Source of the DNA: a virus | DNA: 43,184 nucleotides | IMG/VR virus record: IMGVR_UViG_3300032893_000112 | Coordinates: 1-43,184 of that record | Reading direction: 5' to 3' (one strand) | Shown here: positions 7,731-16,751 of the stretch, one piece after another | Layout: each line of letters starts with the position of its first letter | How positions within the stretch are numbered: position 1 is the stretch's first letter | Program-made: the position numbers and the translations under genes | Notes under the pieces: model-generated | The model's input: the letters and a program-made list of their open reading frames with translations, nothing else | Told to the model about the DNA's origin: nothing | Databases searched by the model: none

Positions 7731-8171
7731 ATGCCGTCTCCTCCTCAGTTCGCTGGCCCATCGGCTCCTGACGACTACACCCCTCAGGCTCGACAGCTGC
7801 AGGGGCGTCAGGACGACCCAGCCTCCGCTTCGATGCTGAAGGCCCTGGCTCCTCTGCTGATAGCCCAGGGGATGGATCTGCTATCGACTGAGAAGCCGTT
7901 CGGTTTCATGGCCCACAACGGAGCCGTCTGGCACTCACCGGAAGCCAACCCTCTTCCAGGGATGGGTTCTACTCCGGGAAGGCTCGGATGGGGGCTCGGG
8001 GAAGGCCTCTTGGCCGCGATGTTGCTCAAGAACTACCCTTCAGCAGGCAAGGCCATGGTGACGGGAGGAAACATCCTACACAACGCCATGGTTCAGAGGA
8101 ATGCCGGAATGATCCCAGTGCTGGACTCCCTGAATCGACTTCCGGTTCCTTCTTCTCAGGGTGATCGCTAA
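7731..8171 (+). CDS. Hypothetical protein in structural cluster
   Basis: 146 residues. N-terminal Pro-rich tail, then a hydrophobic helix ASMLKALAPLLIAQGMDLLS (about 34-53) and a glycine-rich helix GWGLGEGLLAAMLLKNYPS. The pattern HSPEANPLPG between two hydrophobic helices recalls small phage membrane or internal proteins. No family recognised. Its TAA overlaps the next ATG. Confidence 0.5.
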   Translation: MPSPPQFAGPSAPDDYTPQARQLQGRQDDPASASMLKALAPLLIAQGMDLLSTEKPFGFMAHNGAVWHSPEANPLPGMGSTPGRLGWGLGEGLLAAMLLKNYPSAGKAMVTGGNILHNAMVQRNAGMIPVLDSLNRLPVPSSQGDR

Positions 8172-10090
8172 TGCCTAGCGTAGCCACTGGATCGACGGTG
8201 ATGGGCACACCGACGACCCCCAACAACGCCCAATGCACTATCCAGGGGAGTAGCTACAGCGGGTTCACGGGAACGGTAGCGAAGTACCACCAGTGGGGAG
8301 TTAGTTCAGTCTCTGAGAACTCCGGATACGACGGAGATGGAGATCCACCGAGCGGAGGCTGGACCACAGCTATCACTCCACTCGTAGCGGACAAGACCTA
8401 TCTATTCAGGGTGTACGCCTACGACTACGAGGTGGACGGCACCTACTACGGGTCGACTAAGTCCAGGAGGACCGGAGCGATGCTGGCGACGGCGTCCGCC
8501 CCAGCATCCTCCAACGTGGGGCAGTCGACGGCAACCATCTCCTGCCTCTACTACCCGAACTGCTACCAGTCGACTGCTACGGTCTGGCTGGAATACAAGA
8601 AGACCACGGACAGTACCTGGACGACAGCTGGATCCCAGGACACCGGAAAGACGGGGTACTCGCAGCTCAGCATCTCCAGGGATCTGTCGGGGCTAGATCC
8701 ATCGACCCAGTACCAGTTCCGCCTGCAGATCACACGCAGTACAGTGAACAACGGTTCGTTCACTTCTTCGACCAGCAGCTTCACCACGGAGGTAGCCGGC
8801 CCCACTCTCACCACCGAGAATGCGAACGGTATCGGGTTCTCCACCGCAACGCTGAACGCAACAGTGAACCCGAACGACATCACCACCGACGTCACGTTCG
8901 AATACGGGACTTCTCCGGGAGTGTACGGATCGGAGACCTCTCCACCCACCGAATTGACTGGAGACACCGATCAAGAGGTAACGGCGACGATCTCAGTCTC
9001 TCCACTGACCACCTACTACTTCAGGGTGAAAGGGGCCTACTCTGGAGGTACGTCCTACGGGTCGGAGCTGTCCTTCACGACTCCTCAGGACCCAGGAGTT
9101 TTCGCGAGGAACCAAGAGATGCTTCAGGTACAGGACTACGACCGAAAGTGGGGAGTCGCCACTACGATCTTCTTCAACGTCCCCCAGATCGCTGCGTCAA
9201 GCTCCGACTCGTTCTACACCGGAGCTGCTCCGTGGATTGCGGGTGACGTCAAGCGAACCCAGGTGGTGTACAACGACTCCAAGACTCCGACCGTGACAGG
9301 TCCGAGCAACACCACCAATCTTCCGGCTCAGGTTTCGGGAAGCCTGTACCGTCTCGATCTCGAAGCGGCGGAGATGCAGGCAGACGACATCTGGATCAAC
9401 CTCTCGCACTCGGCGACCGTCAGGGACGTTCTGCTTCGCGTACGCACGCACCAGCAGCTGGGATCGGCGATCTACGACTCCGCCACTGGGCAGCGAGCGA
9501 ACTGGACGGCCTTCAAGACCGCCGGATACGGGTCGGGCCACGGGATGCAGGTGAACGGAGGGGCCACTGGAGACGGCCTGCAGGCCGTGGGTGGAGCATC
9601 CGGAGTCGACATCCGCGGAGTCCTCGGGTCCATGGTCCTGAGAACCGGACTCTGCCAAGCCTCAGGGTCGGACAGCACCCACGTCAAGCTCGATTCTGGC
9701 GCTCCGACGACGGCTGGGTTCTTCGTCAACGCCATCATCCTGATCGTGGCTGGAACTGGAGCTGGAGTGGCCAGGGTGATCTCCGCTTACGACACGAACC
9801 GGATCTGCACCGTCGCTGCTGTTCCGACGACGGTCGATGGGACCTCCAGGTTCGTGATCCTGCAGGGAGCGGACGTCTGGAACGTCTCCCCTGGAGCCGA
9901 GCTGACCAACCTGCCTACCTACGCCAGTGGGTACGGAGCGATGGTGCAGATGCTCTTCCAGCGCTTCGCGTACCGGATCGACCAGGATGCCAACACCCAG
10001 AAGTGGTACAAGTCCGACGCGGCGACCATCTGGAGGACCAAGTCCTGCACTGACGGCGGATCCTACCAGTCTCTCGGGATGCTGAGCTAG
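8171..10090 (+). CDS. Tail or appendage protein with fibronectin III-like domains
   Basis: 639 residues. After an N-terminal domain ending in DKTYLFRVYAYDYEVDGTYY there are at least two fibronectin type III-like repeats: about 105-205 (STATISCLYYPNC ... LDPSTQYQFRLQITRS) and about 210-302 (FSTATLNATVNPNDITTDVT ... LTTYYFRVKGAYSGG), each ending with the 'L.P.T.Y.FR' signature and an SFTT strand. The C-terminal half (from about 315) begins FARNQEMLQVQDYDRKWGVA and is a separate beta-rich domain with VRDVLLRVRTHQQLGSAIYD. Such proteins are exposed virion components that can bind carbohydrate surfaces. Domain type is well supported; exact position in the particle is not. Confidence 0.7.
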   Translation: MPSVATGSTVMGTPTTPNNAQCTIQGSSYSGFTGTVAKYHQWGVSSVSENSGYDGDGDPPSGGWTTAITPLVADKTYLFRVYAYDYEVDGTYYGSTKSRRTGAMLATASAPASSNVGQSTATISCLYYPNCYQSTATVWLEYKKTTDSTWTTAGSQDTGKTGYSQLSISRDLSGLDPSTQYQFRLQITRSTVNNGSFTSSTSSFTTEVAGPTLTTENANGIGFSTATLNATVNPNDITTDVTFEYGTSPGVYGSETSPPTELTGDTDQEVTATISVSPLTTYYFRVKGAYSGGTSYGSELSFTTPQDPGVFARNQEMLQVQDYDRKWGVATTIFFNVPQIAASSSDSFYTGAAPWIAGDVKRTQVVYNDSKTPTVTGPSNTTNLPAQVSGSLYRLDLEAAEMQADDIWINLSHSATVRDVLLRVRTHQQLGSAIYDSATGQRANWTAFKTAGYGSGHGMQVNGGATGDGLQAVGGASGVDIRGVLGSMVLRTGLCQASGSDSTHVKLDSGAPTTAGFFVNAIILIVAGTGAGVARVISAYDTNRICTVAAVPTTVDGTSRFVILQGADVWNVSPGAELTNLPTYASGYGAMVQMLFQRFAYRIDQDANTQKWYKSDAATIWRTKSCTDGGSYQSLGMLS

Positions 10091-10095
10091 AACCG

Positions 10096-10515
10096 ATGAC
10101 CTGCATGGGATGCCGTCGAGAAGTGGACGAGACGTGGTTCGGCCCCTGGTGCGAGGACTGCGGTGGCGTGATGGCCCGCCCTGACTTTCTTCTGTTCCGT
10201 CATGTGGCGACGGTGTCAGGAGGAGGAGGTGCCTTCGCGATCGTCTGGGACGCTTCGCTGCACGACTACGTGTTCATCGTCCCGAAGCCGGATGACCCTA
10301 CTCAGCCGATGCCGAATCCGCACGCGAACAAGATCGACCACCTAGGAGGGGGAGAGTTCAGGAGGCCTCCGATCATCAAGGTCCATGGATCTCTAGACGC
10401 CATGATCGCGTTCGCTCAACCGTGGGCGAAGGGAAAGGCTGAGGAGCTGCCGACGCTCTCGGCCGCCCCGCAGGCCACCCCAGAGGAGAAGTCGATCATC
10501 TACGCGGAGGTCTAA
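10096..10515 (+). CDS. Zinc-ribbon-containing small protein
   Basis: 139 residues. Begins MTCMGC ... WCEDCGG, a CxxC-x(14)-CxxC zinc ribbon in the first 25 residues, followed by a mixed domain (FLLFRHVATVSGGGGAFAIV) and an acidic low-complexity tail. It is embedded between two structural genes and overlaps the next start (TAATG). Possibly a virion-associated or assembly protein; no family recognised. Confidence 0.6.
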   Translation: MTCMGCRREVDETWFGPWCEDCGGVMARPDFLLFRHVATVSGGGGAFAIVWDASLHDYVFIVPKPDDPTQPMPNPHANKIDHLGGGEFRRPPIIKVHGSLDAMIAFAQPWAKGKAEELPTLSAAPQATPEEKSIIYAEV

Positions 10516-13487
10516 TGCCCGTCCTATTCAGGCAAGCCCAGCCCCTAAGGTTCGTCCCTGACGCGGATCCGATTGGAGCGCCGGCCGGAGTACTGCTGAG
10601 AGCGGACAACACCGTCTCCAACGAGACCGGAGCCAGGACCCTGCGCAAGGGGAGCCTGCTTGCCTACTCTGGATTCCAAGACCAGAGGGTGCAGTCCATC
10701 TACACCGCCCTCCTCCAGGGAAGCTTCATCAGGTTCTTCGGAGTAGACGATCAGGTCTACCACGACGGGGTGTCCTTCGGATTCCCATTCGATGGGAGCG
10801 GTGACATCTCGTTTGGGGACGACAGCTACCAGTGCTTCTTCGCTCGCGGAACGACAAAGAAGAAGTACGACGGAACCACGCTGAACAACTGGGGCCTGAC
10901 GAGGCCGATCCTTCCTCCTGCGGTGACGGCGGTAGCGGCGGTGACGACTACGGTCGCCACGTTCGCTTCTGGAGAGACTCCGGGAACCATCACTACCCCT
11001 GAGGGGACGTCATCGTTCATCAACGACTACAACTCCGTCTCCAACGCGGCGACCGCCCTCACTCCTGACTCCACTAGCGGAAGAGCGTCTTGGTCGAAGG
11101 TGTGGGCATCGGACCAGGACTTCCTCAACATCCTGGGAGTGGTCGGAGGACAGACCGACATCTACGACATGATGACGTGGTTCGAAGAGCCGAGGAACAC
11201 CGTCAAGGTGACGGTCATGTTCGGGCTTGGAACGGGTGCCGATCCCTTCGTGGACGACTACTACACCTTCGACTGGCCGATCAAGAGCGCGGCTACGGTG
11301 GACATCAAGGACGTGGGGTCCTCGTCCTCCGCGGCCTACGGAATCGCTGCCGACAAGCTGGTTGGAGTTCTATCTCCGGACGACATCACGGAAGTAACCA
11401 CCCCAGAGCAGGCAGGGGAGATCATGGGCCAGCTTGGATCCTATGTGGGTCAGGTTAGCCAGGGATCTCCGTCTGCCTCTCAGAACTCGCCGGCATGGGG
11501 GCATCTTGCTGTAACCAGAGGACAGTTCACCAGGGTTGGAAGCACAGCGGGAAGAGACTGGTCCACGATTCGGGGCTTCAAGGTCGTCTACACGGTCGTA
11601 CAGGGAACCACCAAGAGACTGGGAGTGGACGCTGCCGTCTGGGCTGGTGGTGGAAGCAGGGCCCTCACCGGAACCTACAACGTCGGATACCGGTTCGCTC
11701 GTACGTTCAAGGACACCAACGGAGGAACGGTCTACACCGAGCTTTCTCCGATGTCCCCCATCTCCACAGCGGTCGTGCTTAACCAGCAGACGATGCAGGT
11801 ATCGATCTCCGCCTTCGCCCTCAACGCCAGAGATCCACAGGCAGACTCGATCTGGATCTACGTGAAGGGTGGATGGTGCGCCGCTAACTACTACCGCTTC
11901 GCGATCACCTCAGCCTCGATCCGTCAGGGGATGACGATCGACGACCTGACAACTCCGTCGGGGTCGAACTTCAACACCCCTGAGAAGCAGATGCGTCTCG
12001 ACTCCTTCGGCTTCACTGTCAACGCCCAGGATCCGAGCGGACCTTCAGGCCCCTCAGATCTTCAGGTCGTCGTCATGAAGTCCGAGATGGAGGCGATGAT
12101 CGACAACGTGACCTACGAGCCCGGAACGGTAGGCCCTCCGGACAACATCATCGGGATAGCTGGTCCATGGGCCAACCGACTCTTCTGCCTGACTTCTGAG
12201 GGATGGGTCTACCCATCCTCTCTCAAGAACCATTCGACCTTCAGCCTCTATCACGCTCACACGCTGGACCTGAGACGGTACGGGACTCCCTACTGGATCG
12301 TCAGCACGGCGAACGGGATCACAGTCGGGTGCTCGAAGGACATCGTCCAGCTCGTGGGGGACGCCTCGGAGAGTAACAACCACGTCAACATCAACCTCTA
12401 CCCGCAGGCGATGGGAGTAGCCAATCCCCCTGTGGATCGCTCGGTCTGCGTGGATGGGAACGCGATCATCTACCGTTCGGCGGATGGGCTGATGTCTCTG
12501 GTTGGTGCGTCCTTCTCTCCCATCCCAGACACGGGAATGTCTCTGCTCTGGCAGAACAAGGACAGGAACGGGATCCAGTCCTTCAACGTGTCGGCAGGAC
12601 GCTTCCGCTTGGCGGTGGACAACCACAACCTCTACATGCTCGCCCCTGAAGGGGACGACGTGGATCCAACCGCATGCTGGAAGTGGGATGCGGTGGCTCA
12701 GGAATGGCTGCGCTACACCTACAACGAGCCACTCCTAGCCTTGCATCGAGAGGCGACAGGCAGGCTACTGGCAGGGACTGCCGACGGAGACGTCCTGGAA
12801 ATCGAAAACGGACAGTCGGACAACGGGAACCCGATCAGCATCTACGTCGTGACTCCGTTCGATGACGACTCGAACCCGAGAAGCAGGAAGGACGCCGCCG
12901 ACATCCAGATCCAATGCGACACGGGAGGGGCCTACGGGACTCTGAACCTGCTGAAGGACGGGAGCAACGTGGCCTCCTACTCTCAGCAGTTCTACTGCCT
13001 AGGTCCGGACGTGTTCAGGGCGGACGCTCGCAGCTTCGGTCGTTTCTTGAGGGCCCAGGTAGAGATCACTGGGGCCTTCAGCACATTCGCCCTGCATTCG
13101 TACGGACTCAGCTACAGGTCTCTGCCTCCGATGGTGATGGTGCTCGACTGCGGATACCTGACCCCATCCGACGCGAGCGAGGTGGTATGGCCGATCTGGG
13201 CTGAGATCGACTGCATCGCCTCCGCCGACCTGATCCTCTACCTGTACAAGGACGATGTGCTGCACGCGACCCTCCCGATTCCCGTGAAGACAGGAGTGAG
13301 GTCTGTCTATCGGACCATCACCCCTCCGGACACGAAGGCATCGCGCATGAGAGCGGTCTTCGTGTCGACCAACTCTCCGGGTCCTGGAAACGTGGGCTTC
13401 GAGCCGTACATGGTCCGGTTCGGGTACAGGGGATCCGGAAACGTGACGGAGATGAACTTCGTCACCGGAGATCAGAGCAGCAACTGA
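10515..13487 (+). CDS. Large tail protein, nozzle-like (T7 gp12-type)
   Basis: 990 residues. Near the N-terminus (about 27-47) the sequence LLRADNTVSNETGARTLRKG follows the 'ADN.....G....R.G' pattern common at the start of tail-nozzle proteins of short-tailed phages. The rest is beta-propeller-like: repeated short strands such as IYTALLQGSFIRFFGVDD, NIIGIAGPWANRLFCLTSEG, WIVSTANGITVGCSKDIVQL and LLALHREATGRLLAGTADGD, reading as repeated blades. The length and its place after two adaptors fit the nozzle that continues the tail tube. Assigned from pattern and context; structural prediction would settle it. Confidence 0.6.
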   Translation: MPVLFRQAQPLRFVPDADPIGAPAGVLLRADNTVSNETGARTLRKGSLLAYSGFQDQRVQSIYTALLQGSFIRFFGVDDQVYHDGVSFGFPFDGSGDISFGDDSYQCFFARGTTKKKYDGTTLNNWGLTRPILPPAVTAVAAVTTTVATFASGETPGTITTPEGTSSFINDYNSVSNAATALTPDSTSGRASWSKVWASDQDFLNILGVVGGQTDIYDMMTWFEEPRNTVKVTVMFGLGTGADPFVDDYYTFDWPIKSAATVDIKDVGSSSSAAYGIAADKLVGVLSPDDITEVTTPEQAGEIMGQLGSYVGQVSQGSPSASQNSPAWGHLAVTRGQFTRVGSTAGRDWSTIRGFKVVYTVVQGTTKRLGVDAAVWAGGGSRALTGTYNVGYRFARTFKDTNGGTVYTELSPMSPISTAVVLNQQTMQVSISAFALNARDPQADSIWIYVKGGWCAANYYRFAITSASIRQGMTIDDLTTPSGSNFNTPEKQMRLDSFGFTVNAQDPSGPSGPSDLQVVVMKSEMEAMIDNVTYEPGTVGPPDNIIGIAGPWANRLFCLTSEGWVYPSSLKNHSTFSLYHAHTLDLRRYGTPYWIVSTANGITVGCSKDIVQLVGDASESNNHVNINLYPQAMGVANPPVDRSVCVDGNAIIYRSADGLMSLVGASFSPIPDTGMSLLWQNKDRNGIQSFNVSAGRFRLAVDNHNLYMLAPEGDDVDPTACWKWDAVAQEWLRYTYNEPLLALHREATGRLLAGTADGDVLEIENGQSDNGNPISIYVVTPFDDDSNPRSRKDAADIQIQCDTGGAYGTLNLLKDGSNVASYSQQFYCLGPDVFRADARSFGRFLRAQVEITGAFSTFALHSYGLSYRSLPPMVMVLDCGYLTPSDASEVVWPIWAEIDCIASADLILYLYKDDVLHATLPIPVKTGVRSVYRTITPPDTKASRMRAVFVSTNSPGPGNVGFEPYMVRFGYRGSGNVTEMNFVTGDQSSN

Positions 13488-14314
13488 TGGCAAGGATCCC
13501 TGTCAACAACTCGGTTCCTGAGCTTCAGGCGGTAGTCAAGGACCTGAACCAGCAGATCAGCGACCTGCAGAATCAGATCGACGGGATCAATCCTCCCTCG
13601 AAGAAAGACATCCAGGACCTATCCAAGGCACACGACGATCTCCAGGCTCAGGTCATCGAGGCCTCCAGTTTCGACGCCGCGGACGTGTTCCGAGGATCCG
13701 GAGGTGCTCACGCCATCGGACTCGTTCCTGATCCAGGAGAGCCTGCAGTCGTAACTGGGAGAGAGAGGTTCCTCCGCGAGGACGGCCTGTGGAAGGGGGT
13801 ACTCACTCCGTTCCGCGTCTACGCCGATCCAACAGGAGCGGTAGCTCCAGACCGAAACGACAAGTTCAACCTGCTAGGGAACCTCTTCGTCTCCGGGGCG
13901 CTCATGGCCTCGCGTTTCATGACGTCCCTGATTCGTTGCTATGGGAACATCGAGCTGGCCGGTGGCCATCAGCTCTGGCCTCTTCAGTTCGAGAAGGCAG
14001 CTCAGGCCTTCAACCCAAATGGGATCACCGCTACCTTCAGCGTTCCGATCTGGCGCGCTCCCTATCCATGCACGGCGGTGAAGATTCAGACGATCGCTTC
14101 CATGGCGAGCGGAACCGTGACCGTCAACGCGAAGAAGAACGCGCTGAACCTGATGTCCTCGGATCTGAGCGCGACCGTGGCGGACACTTGGTACAACAGC
14201 ACCAGCCTGCAGAACTACTCCTTCGCTGTTGACGACACCCTGTGGTTCTCCTGCACCGGAGTAGGTACTACCCTGACTCGGGTGCTCATCCAGGTGGAGT
14301 TCACGAGGCCTTAG
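13487..14314 (+). CDS. Tail fibre-like protein with N-terminal coiled coil
   Basis: 275 residues; ATG overlaps the upstream stop. Residues about 10-55 form a coiled coil (LQAVVKDLNQQISDLQNQID). Residues about 75-104 carry HAIGLVPDPGEP ... RFLREDGLWKG, the 'GLVPdPG....g.fLr.DG.W' element found in many phage fibre and neck-whisker-like proteins. The C-terminal half is a beta domain ending VLIQVEFTRP. The same element recurs in the 77-residue protein at 25574. Likely a trimeric minor fibre. Confidence 0.65.
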   Translation: MARIPVNNSVPELQAVVKDLNQQISDLQNQIDGINPPSKKDIQDLSKAHDDLQAQVIEASSFDAADVFRGSGGAHAIGLVPDPGEPAVVTGRERFLREDGLWKGVLTPFRVYADPTGAVAPDRNDKFNLLGNLFVSGALMASRFMTSLIRCYGNIELAGGHQLWPLQFEKAAQAFNPNGITATFSVPIWRAPYPCTAVKIQTIASMASGTVTVNAKKNALNLMSSDLSATVADTWYNSTSLQNYSFAVDDTLWFSCTGVGTTLTRVLIQVEFTRP

Positions 14315-14965
14315 GTGGCTACTGTCGATCTACTTCCGAACGGGAACGGGTACTCGATCCAGTGGGTCCTGTCTGCAGGGACTCGCCCTAGCTGCCTGTG
14401 GACAAATGACGGAGCTACGTCCTACATCAGCAAGGACACCGCGAGCGTCGGGATCGACAGCTACACGCTCGACGACATGCCAGCCGGAGCAGTCAGCATC
14501 AACTCCGTAGTGGTGTACGCCTACGTAGGTCGTTCGGCCACTGGCCCAGGCAACGGGAACATTGGCGTCAGATACAACTCGACGAACCTCTTCAGTTCGG
14601 CAGCCATTTTCCCAGGATCATGGAACCAGTGGACCTACACGGCGGCCAACGCTCCTGGAGGTGGAGCATGGACGCCTACCATCCTGAACTCGACTGAGGT
14701 CATGGTCAGGGCCCAGGGAGATGGGACATCTGGGGTGTCCGCCTACTGCACTCAGTTGTACGTCCACGTCGACTACGTTCCTGGTGGTTCGATGTTCATG
14801 ATCATCATGTCGCTGCTCGGTCCCCTGATCGGGAGCTGCCTGACGTGGCCTCAGTTCTGCCGAGCCTTGGACCTACTGGAACGTCGCTATCGCTTCACCA
14901 GAGAAGAGAGGCTGGAGATGTACAGGAAGCTCAGGGAGTGGAAACGACCGAGCTACGCTTTCTAA
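14315..14965 (+). CDS. Hypothetical tail-associated protein
   Basis: 216 residues from a GTG start directly after the previous stop. Residues 1-155 are a beta-sandwich-like region (SYTLDDMPAGAVSINSVVVY, STEVMVRAQGDGTSGVSAYC). A hydrophobic segment FMIIMSLLGPLIGSCL (about 162-177) is followed by a charged helix FTREERLEMYRKLREWKRPS. The hydrophobic segment could be a buried or membrane-inserting element. Function unknown. Confidence 0.55.
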   Translation: MATVDLLPNGNGYSIQWVLSAGTRPSCLWTNDGATSYISKDTASVGIDSYTLDDMPAGAVSINSVVVYAYVGRSATGPGNGNIGVRYNSTNLFSSAAIFPGSWNQWTYTAANAPGGGAWTPTILNSTEVMVRAQGDGTSGVSAYCTQLYVHVDYVPGGSMFMIIMSLLGPLIGSCLTWPQFCRALDLLERRYRFTREERLEMYRKLREWKRPSYAF

Positions 14966-14975
14966 GGAGGGACAG

Positions 14976-15227
14976 GTGGCTGCAGATCCGAAGTCGTACG
15001 TAGCAGAGATCATCCAGGCGAATCGAGATCTCATCAACGCGATCGAGAAAGTGAGACTGTACGCCGCAAGGATGGACAGCGACGGCTCCTACATATCTGG
15101 AGTCGACACCAACAGCGGGGTCACCAGTGGGACTCTTGCGAGCATGAGGGAGGGATGGGGGCAGGTAATCTTCACCTTCGACTCTGGAGCGCCGACCCAG
15201 AAGTCGAAGATGTTCGGGGTCATGTGA
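14976..15227 (+). CDS. Small hypothetical protein
   Basis: 83 residues from a GTG start preceded by AAGGAGGG (spacing about 5). N-terminal helix YVAEIIQANRDLINAIEKVR, then a Gly/Ser-rich segment and a strand GWGQVIFTFDSGAP. The stop overlaps the GTG of the next gene. Similar small helix-plus-strand proteins occur in tail clusters; no function can be assigned. Confidence 0.55.
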   Translation: MAADPKSYVAEIIQANRDLINAIEKVRLYAARMDSDGSYISGVDTNSGVTSGTLASMREGWGQVIFTFDSGAPTQKSKMFGVM

Positions 15228-15628
15228 AGATCAGCATCCTCCCACGTAGCCGATGGCCGGAGGTGGAGAAGCTGTCTCCGTTCACCTTCCGCCTTGTGTC
15301 CATGCTGCACACCGTAAGACCGGAAGACGCGAAGCTGGTAGTGGCCGAGAAGGACGGGAAGATCATCGGCTGCCTGTCCTCGCTGAAGCTGGTTCACCTG
15401 GAAGGAACCTGGGTAGCCGAGGGAGAACGCGGAGGCCTAGTGGCTTATAGGATGCTGTGTGAGCTTCAGAGAGAGGCCGATCGCGCCACTGACCCCTGGA
15501 CCCTCGCCAGCGCCCCAGATGGAGACGCTGGGATGGTCGACTACCTGAACAGGCTAGGGGCCATCAGACTCCCAGTCAGCTTCTATTTCCTGCCGCCACA
15601 AGGACGTAGACTAAGGACGGAGGGTTAG
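15224..15628 (+). CDS. GNAT-like protein
   Basis: 134 residues; GTG at 15224 overlaps the upstream TGA and is chosen over the longer upstream reading. The centre DAKLVVAEKDGKIIGCLSSL followed by HLEGTWVAEGERGG and a helix AYRMLCELQREADRATD matches the beta4-beta5/helix core of Gcn5-type acetyltransferases, and DYLNRLGAIRLPVSFYFLP fits their C-terminal strand. The acetyl-CoA pyrophosphate loop (R/QxxGxG/A) is not clear, so activity is uncertain. A similar small GNAT-like protein often sits before ejection proteins in short-tailed phages. Confidence 0.5.
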   Translation: MKISILPRSRWPEVEKLSPFTFRLVSMLHTVRPEDAKLVVAEKDGKIIGCLSSLKLVHLEGTWVAEGERGGLVAYRMLCELQREADRATDPWTLASAPDGDAGMVDYLNRLGAIRLPVSFYFLPPQGRRLRTEG

Positions 15629-15631
15629 CAG

Positions 15632-16438
15632 ATGGCAGCAGCCGCTCTAGGAATCATCCCATCCATCCTCGGGTTCTTCGGGAACAAGTCTGGGCAAGAG
15701 GACGCGAACCAACAGGCAGAAGAGGCCTACCAGAATGCTCTCGGGACGAGCAACCAGAACTATCAGAACTACCTCGCGTGGCAGAACAAGATCGCTGCTG
15801 ACCCGACACTGAAGAACATCGTCACTGGTCCTCGTACCTCGACCACCGATCAAGAGGTCACGAACCGGATCAATGAGCTGGTCGCCCCAGAGTACTCGGC
15901 GGCCATGCAGCCGATGGTCAACATGCTGACCAAGCAGTACACGAACCAGCTCGCTGCTCCAGCCCTTCCCCCTGGGTACCTGGAAAGGCAGGCGGCCAAC
16001 ATCGAATCCGCAGCGGAGCCACAGAGAGAAGCAGAAGCCAGCATTGCCGCAGAGCACGGAGTAGACCCAGACGTCCTGAAGATCGGATCTCCAACCGAGG
16101 GTCAGGTAGCCGGACAGATCGCCGACCTGCAGGCGCAAGCTCCGATGATGGCCGAGAACATCATGAACCAGAGGAGGGCTGCAGCCAGCGGGTGGGCTCA
16201 GGCCAACCAGGGGAAGAGGACGACCGGAACGAACACCACGTCCTCCATGGGCACTACGACGATGTCGGCTGATCCGTCTGCAGTGCTCGCCTACTACGGG
16301 ATGCTCGCACCGAAGGACAAGGCGATCGTCGGAATGCCCCAGACCACGAGCCCGTGGACCTCGGGGATCCAGGGTCTCATCGGCGGAGGGGCAGCGGGAC
16401 TGGGCATGGCAAAGGCCTACAACGACGTCTGGGGTTAA
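15632..16438 (+). CDS. Candidate internal virion (ejection) protein
   Basis: 268 residues. Begins AAAALGIIPSILGFFGNKSG, a hydrophobic helix, then long Gln/Asn/Ala-rich helices (QEDANQQAEEAYQNALGTSN, RQAANIESAAEPQREAEASI), a Thr/Ser linker, and ends with a glycine-rich hydrophobic segment (GIQGLIGGGAAGLGMAKAYN). Such Gln/Ala-rich helical proteins with hydrophobic ends are typical of T7 gp14-like ejection proteins that insert into the host envelope. Position just upstream of two much larger Ala/Pro-rich proteins supports this. Confidence 0.55.
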   Translation: MAAAALGIIPSILGFFGNKSGQEDANQQAEEAYQNALGTSNQNYQNYLAWQNKIAADPTLKNIVTGPRTSTTDQEVTNRINELVAPEYSAAMQPMVNMLTKQYTNQLAAPALPPGYLERQAANIESAAEPQREAEASIAAEHGVDPDVLKIGSPTEGQVAGQIADLQAQAPMMAENIMNQRRAAASGWAQANQGKRTTGTNTTSSMGTTTMSADPSAVLAYYGMLAPKDKAIVGMPQTTSPWTSGIQGLIGGGAAGLGMAKAYNDVWG

Positions 16439-16442
16439 ATAG

Positions 16443-16751
16443 ATGGCTACACCTACAATTCCGGTCTCTTCCTACTTCACAGCTCCACGTCAGGCGGGCA
16501 TCGACTGGAGCGGGATCATGTCGATCCTCAACTCGATAAACAGCTCGAAGCCCAGGCAGGCACAGCCGTCCGCACCGGCTGCGCCGACTTCTCCTCCAGC
16601 TACTCCTCCGGCTACTCCGGACGCATCGAGCCAGATCCAGGGGATCCAGCCGGGGACACTCACGTCCATGCTGGGAAGCAACTTCTTCGGATGGCCTCAG
16701 ACGATCAGCTGGCCTAAGGTGCCGACCATCCAGGCACCCACTCTAAGCTAA
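16443..16751 (+). CDS. Proline-rich small protein
   Basis: 102 residues. Short N-terminal domain YFTAPRQAGIDWSGIMSILN, a Pro/Ala linker (PSAPAAPTSPPATPPATPDA) and a C-terminal tail with LGSNFFGWPQTISWPKVPTI. Overlaps the next gene by one base (TAATG). Probably a virion component of the ejection set; no family recognised. Confidence 0.5.
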   Translation: MATPTIPVSSYFTAPRQAGIDWSGIMSILNSINSSKPRQAQPSAPAAPTSPPATPPATPDASSQIQGIQPGTLTSMLGSNFFGWPQTISWPKVPTIQAPTLS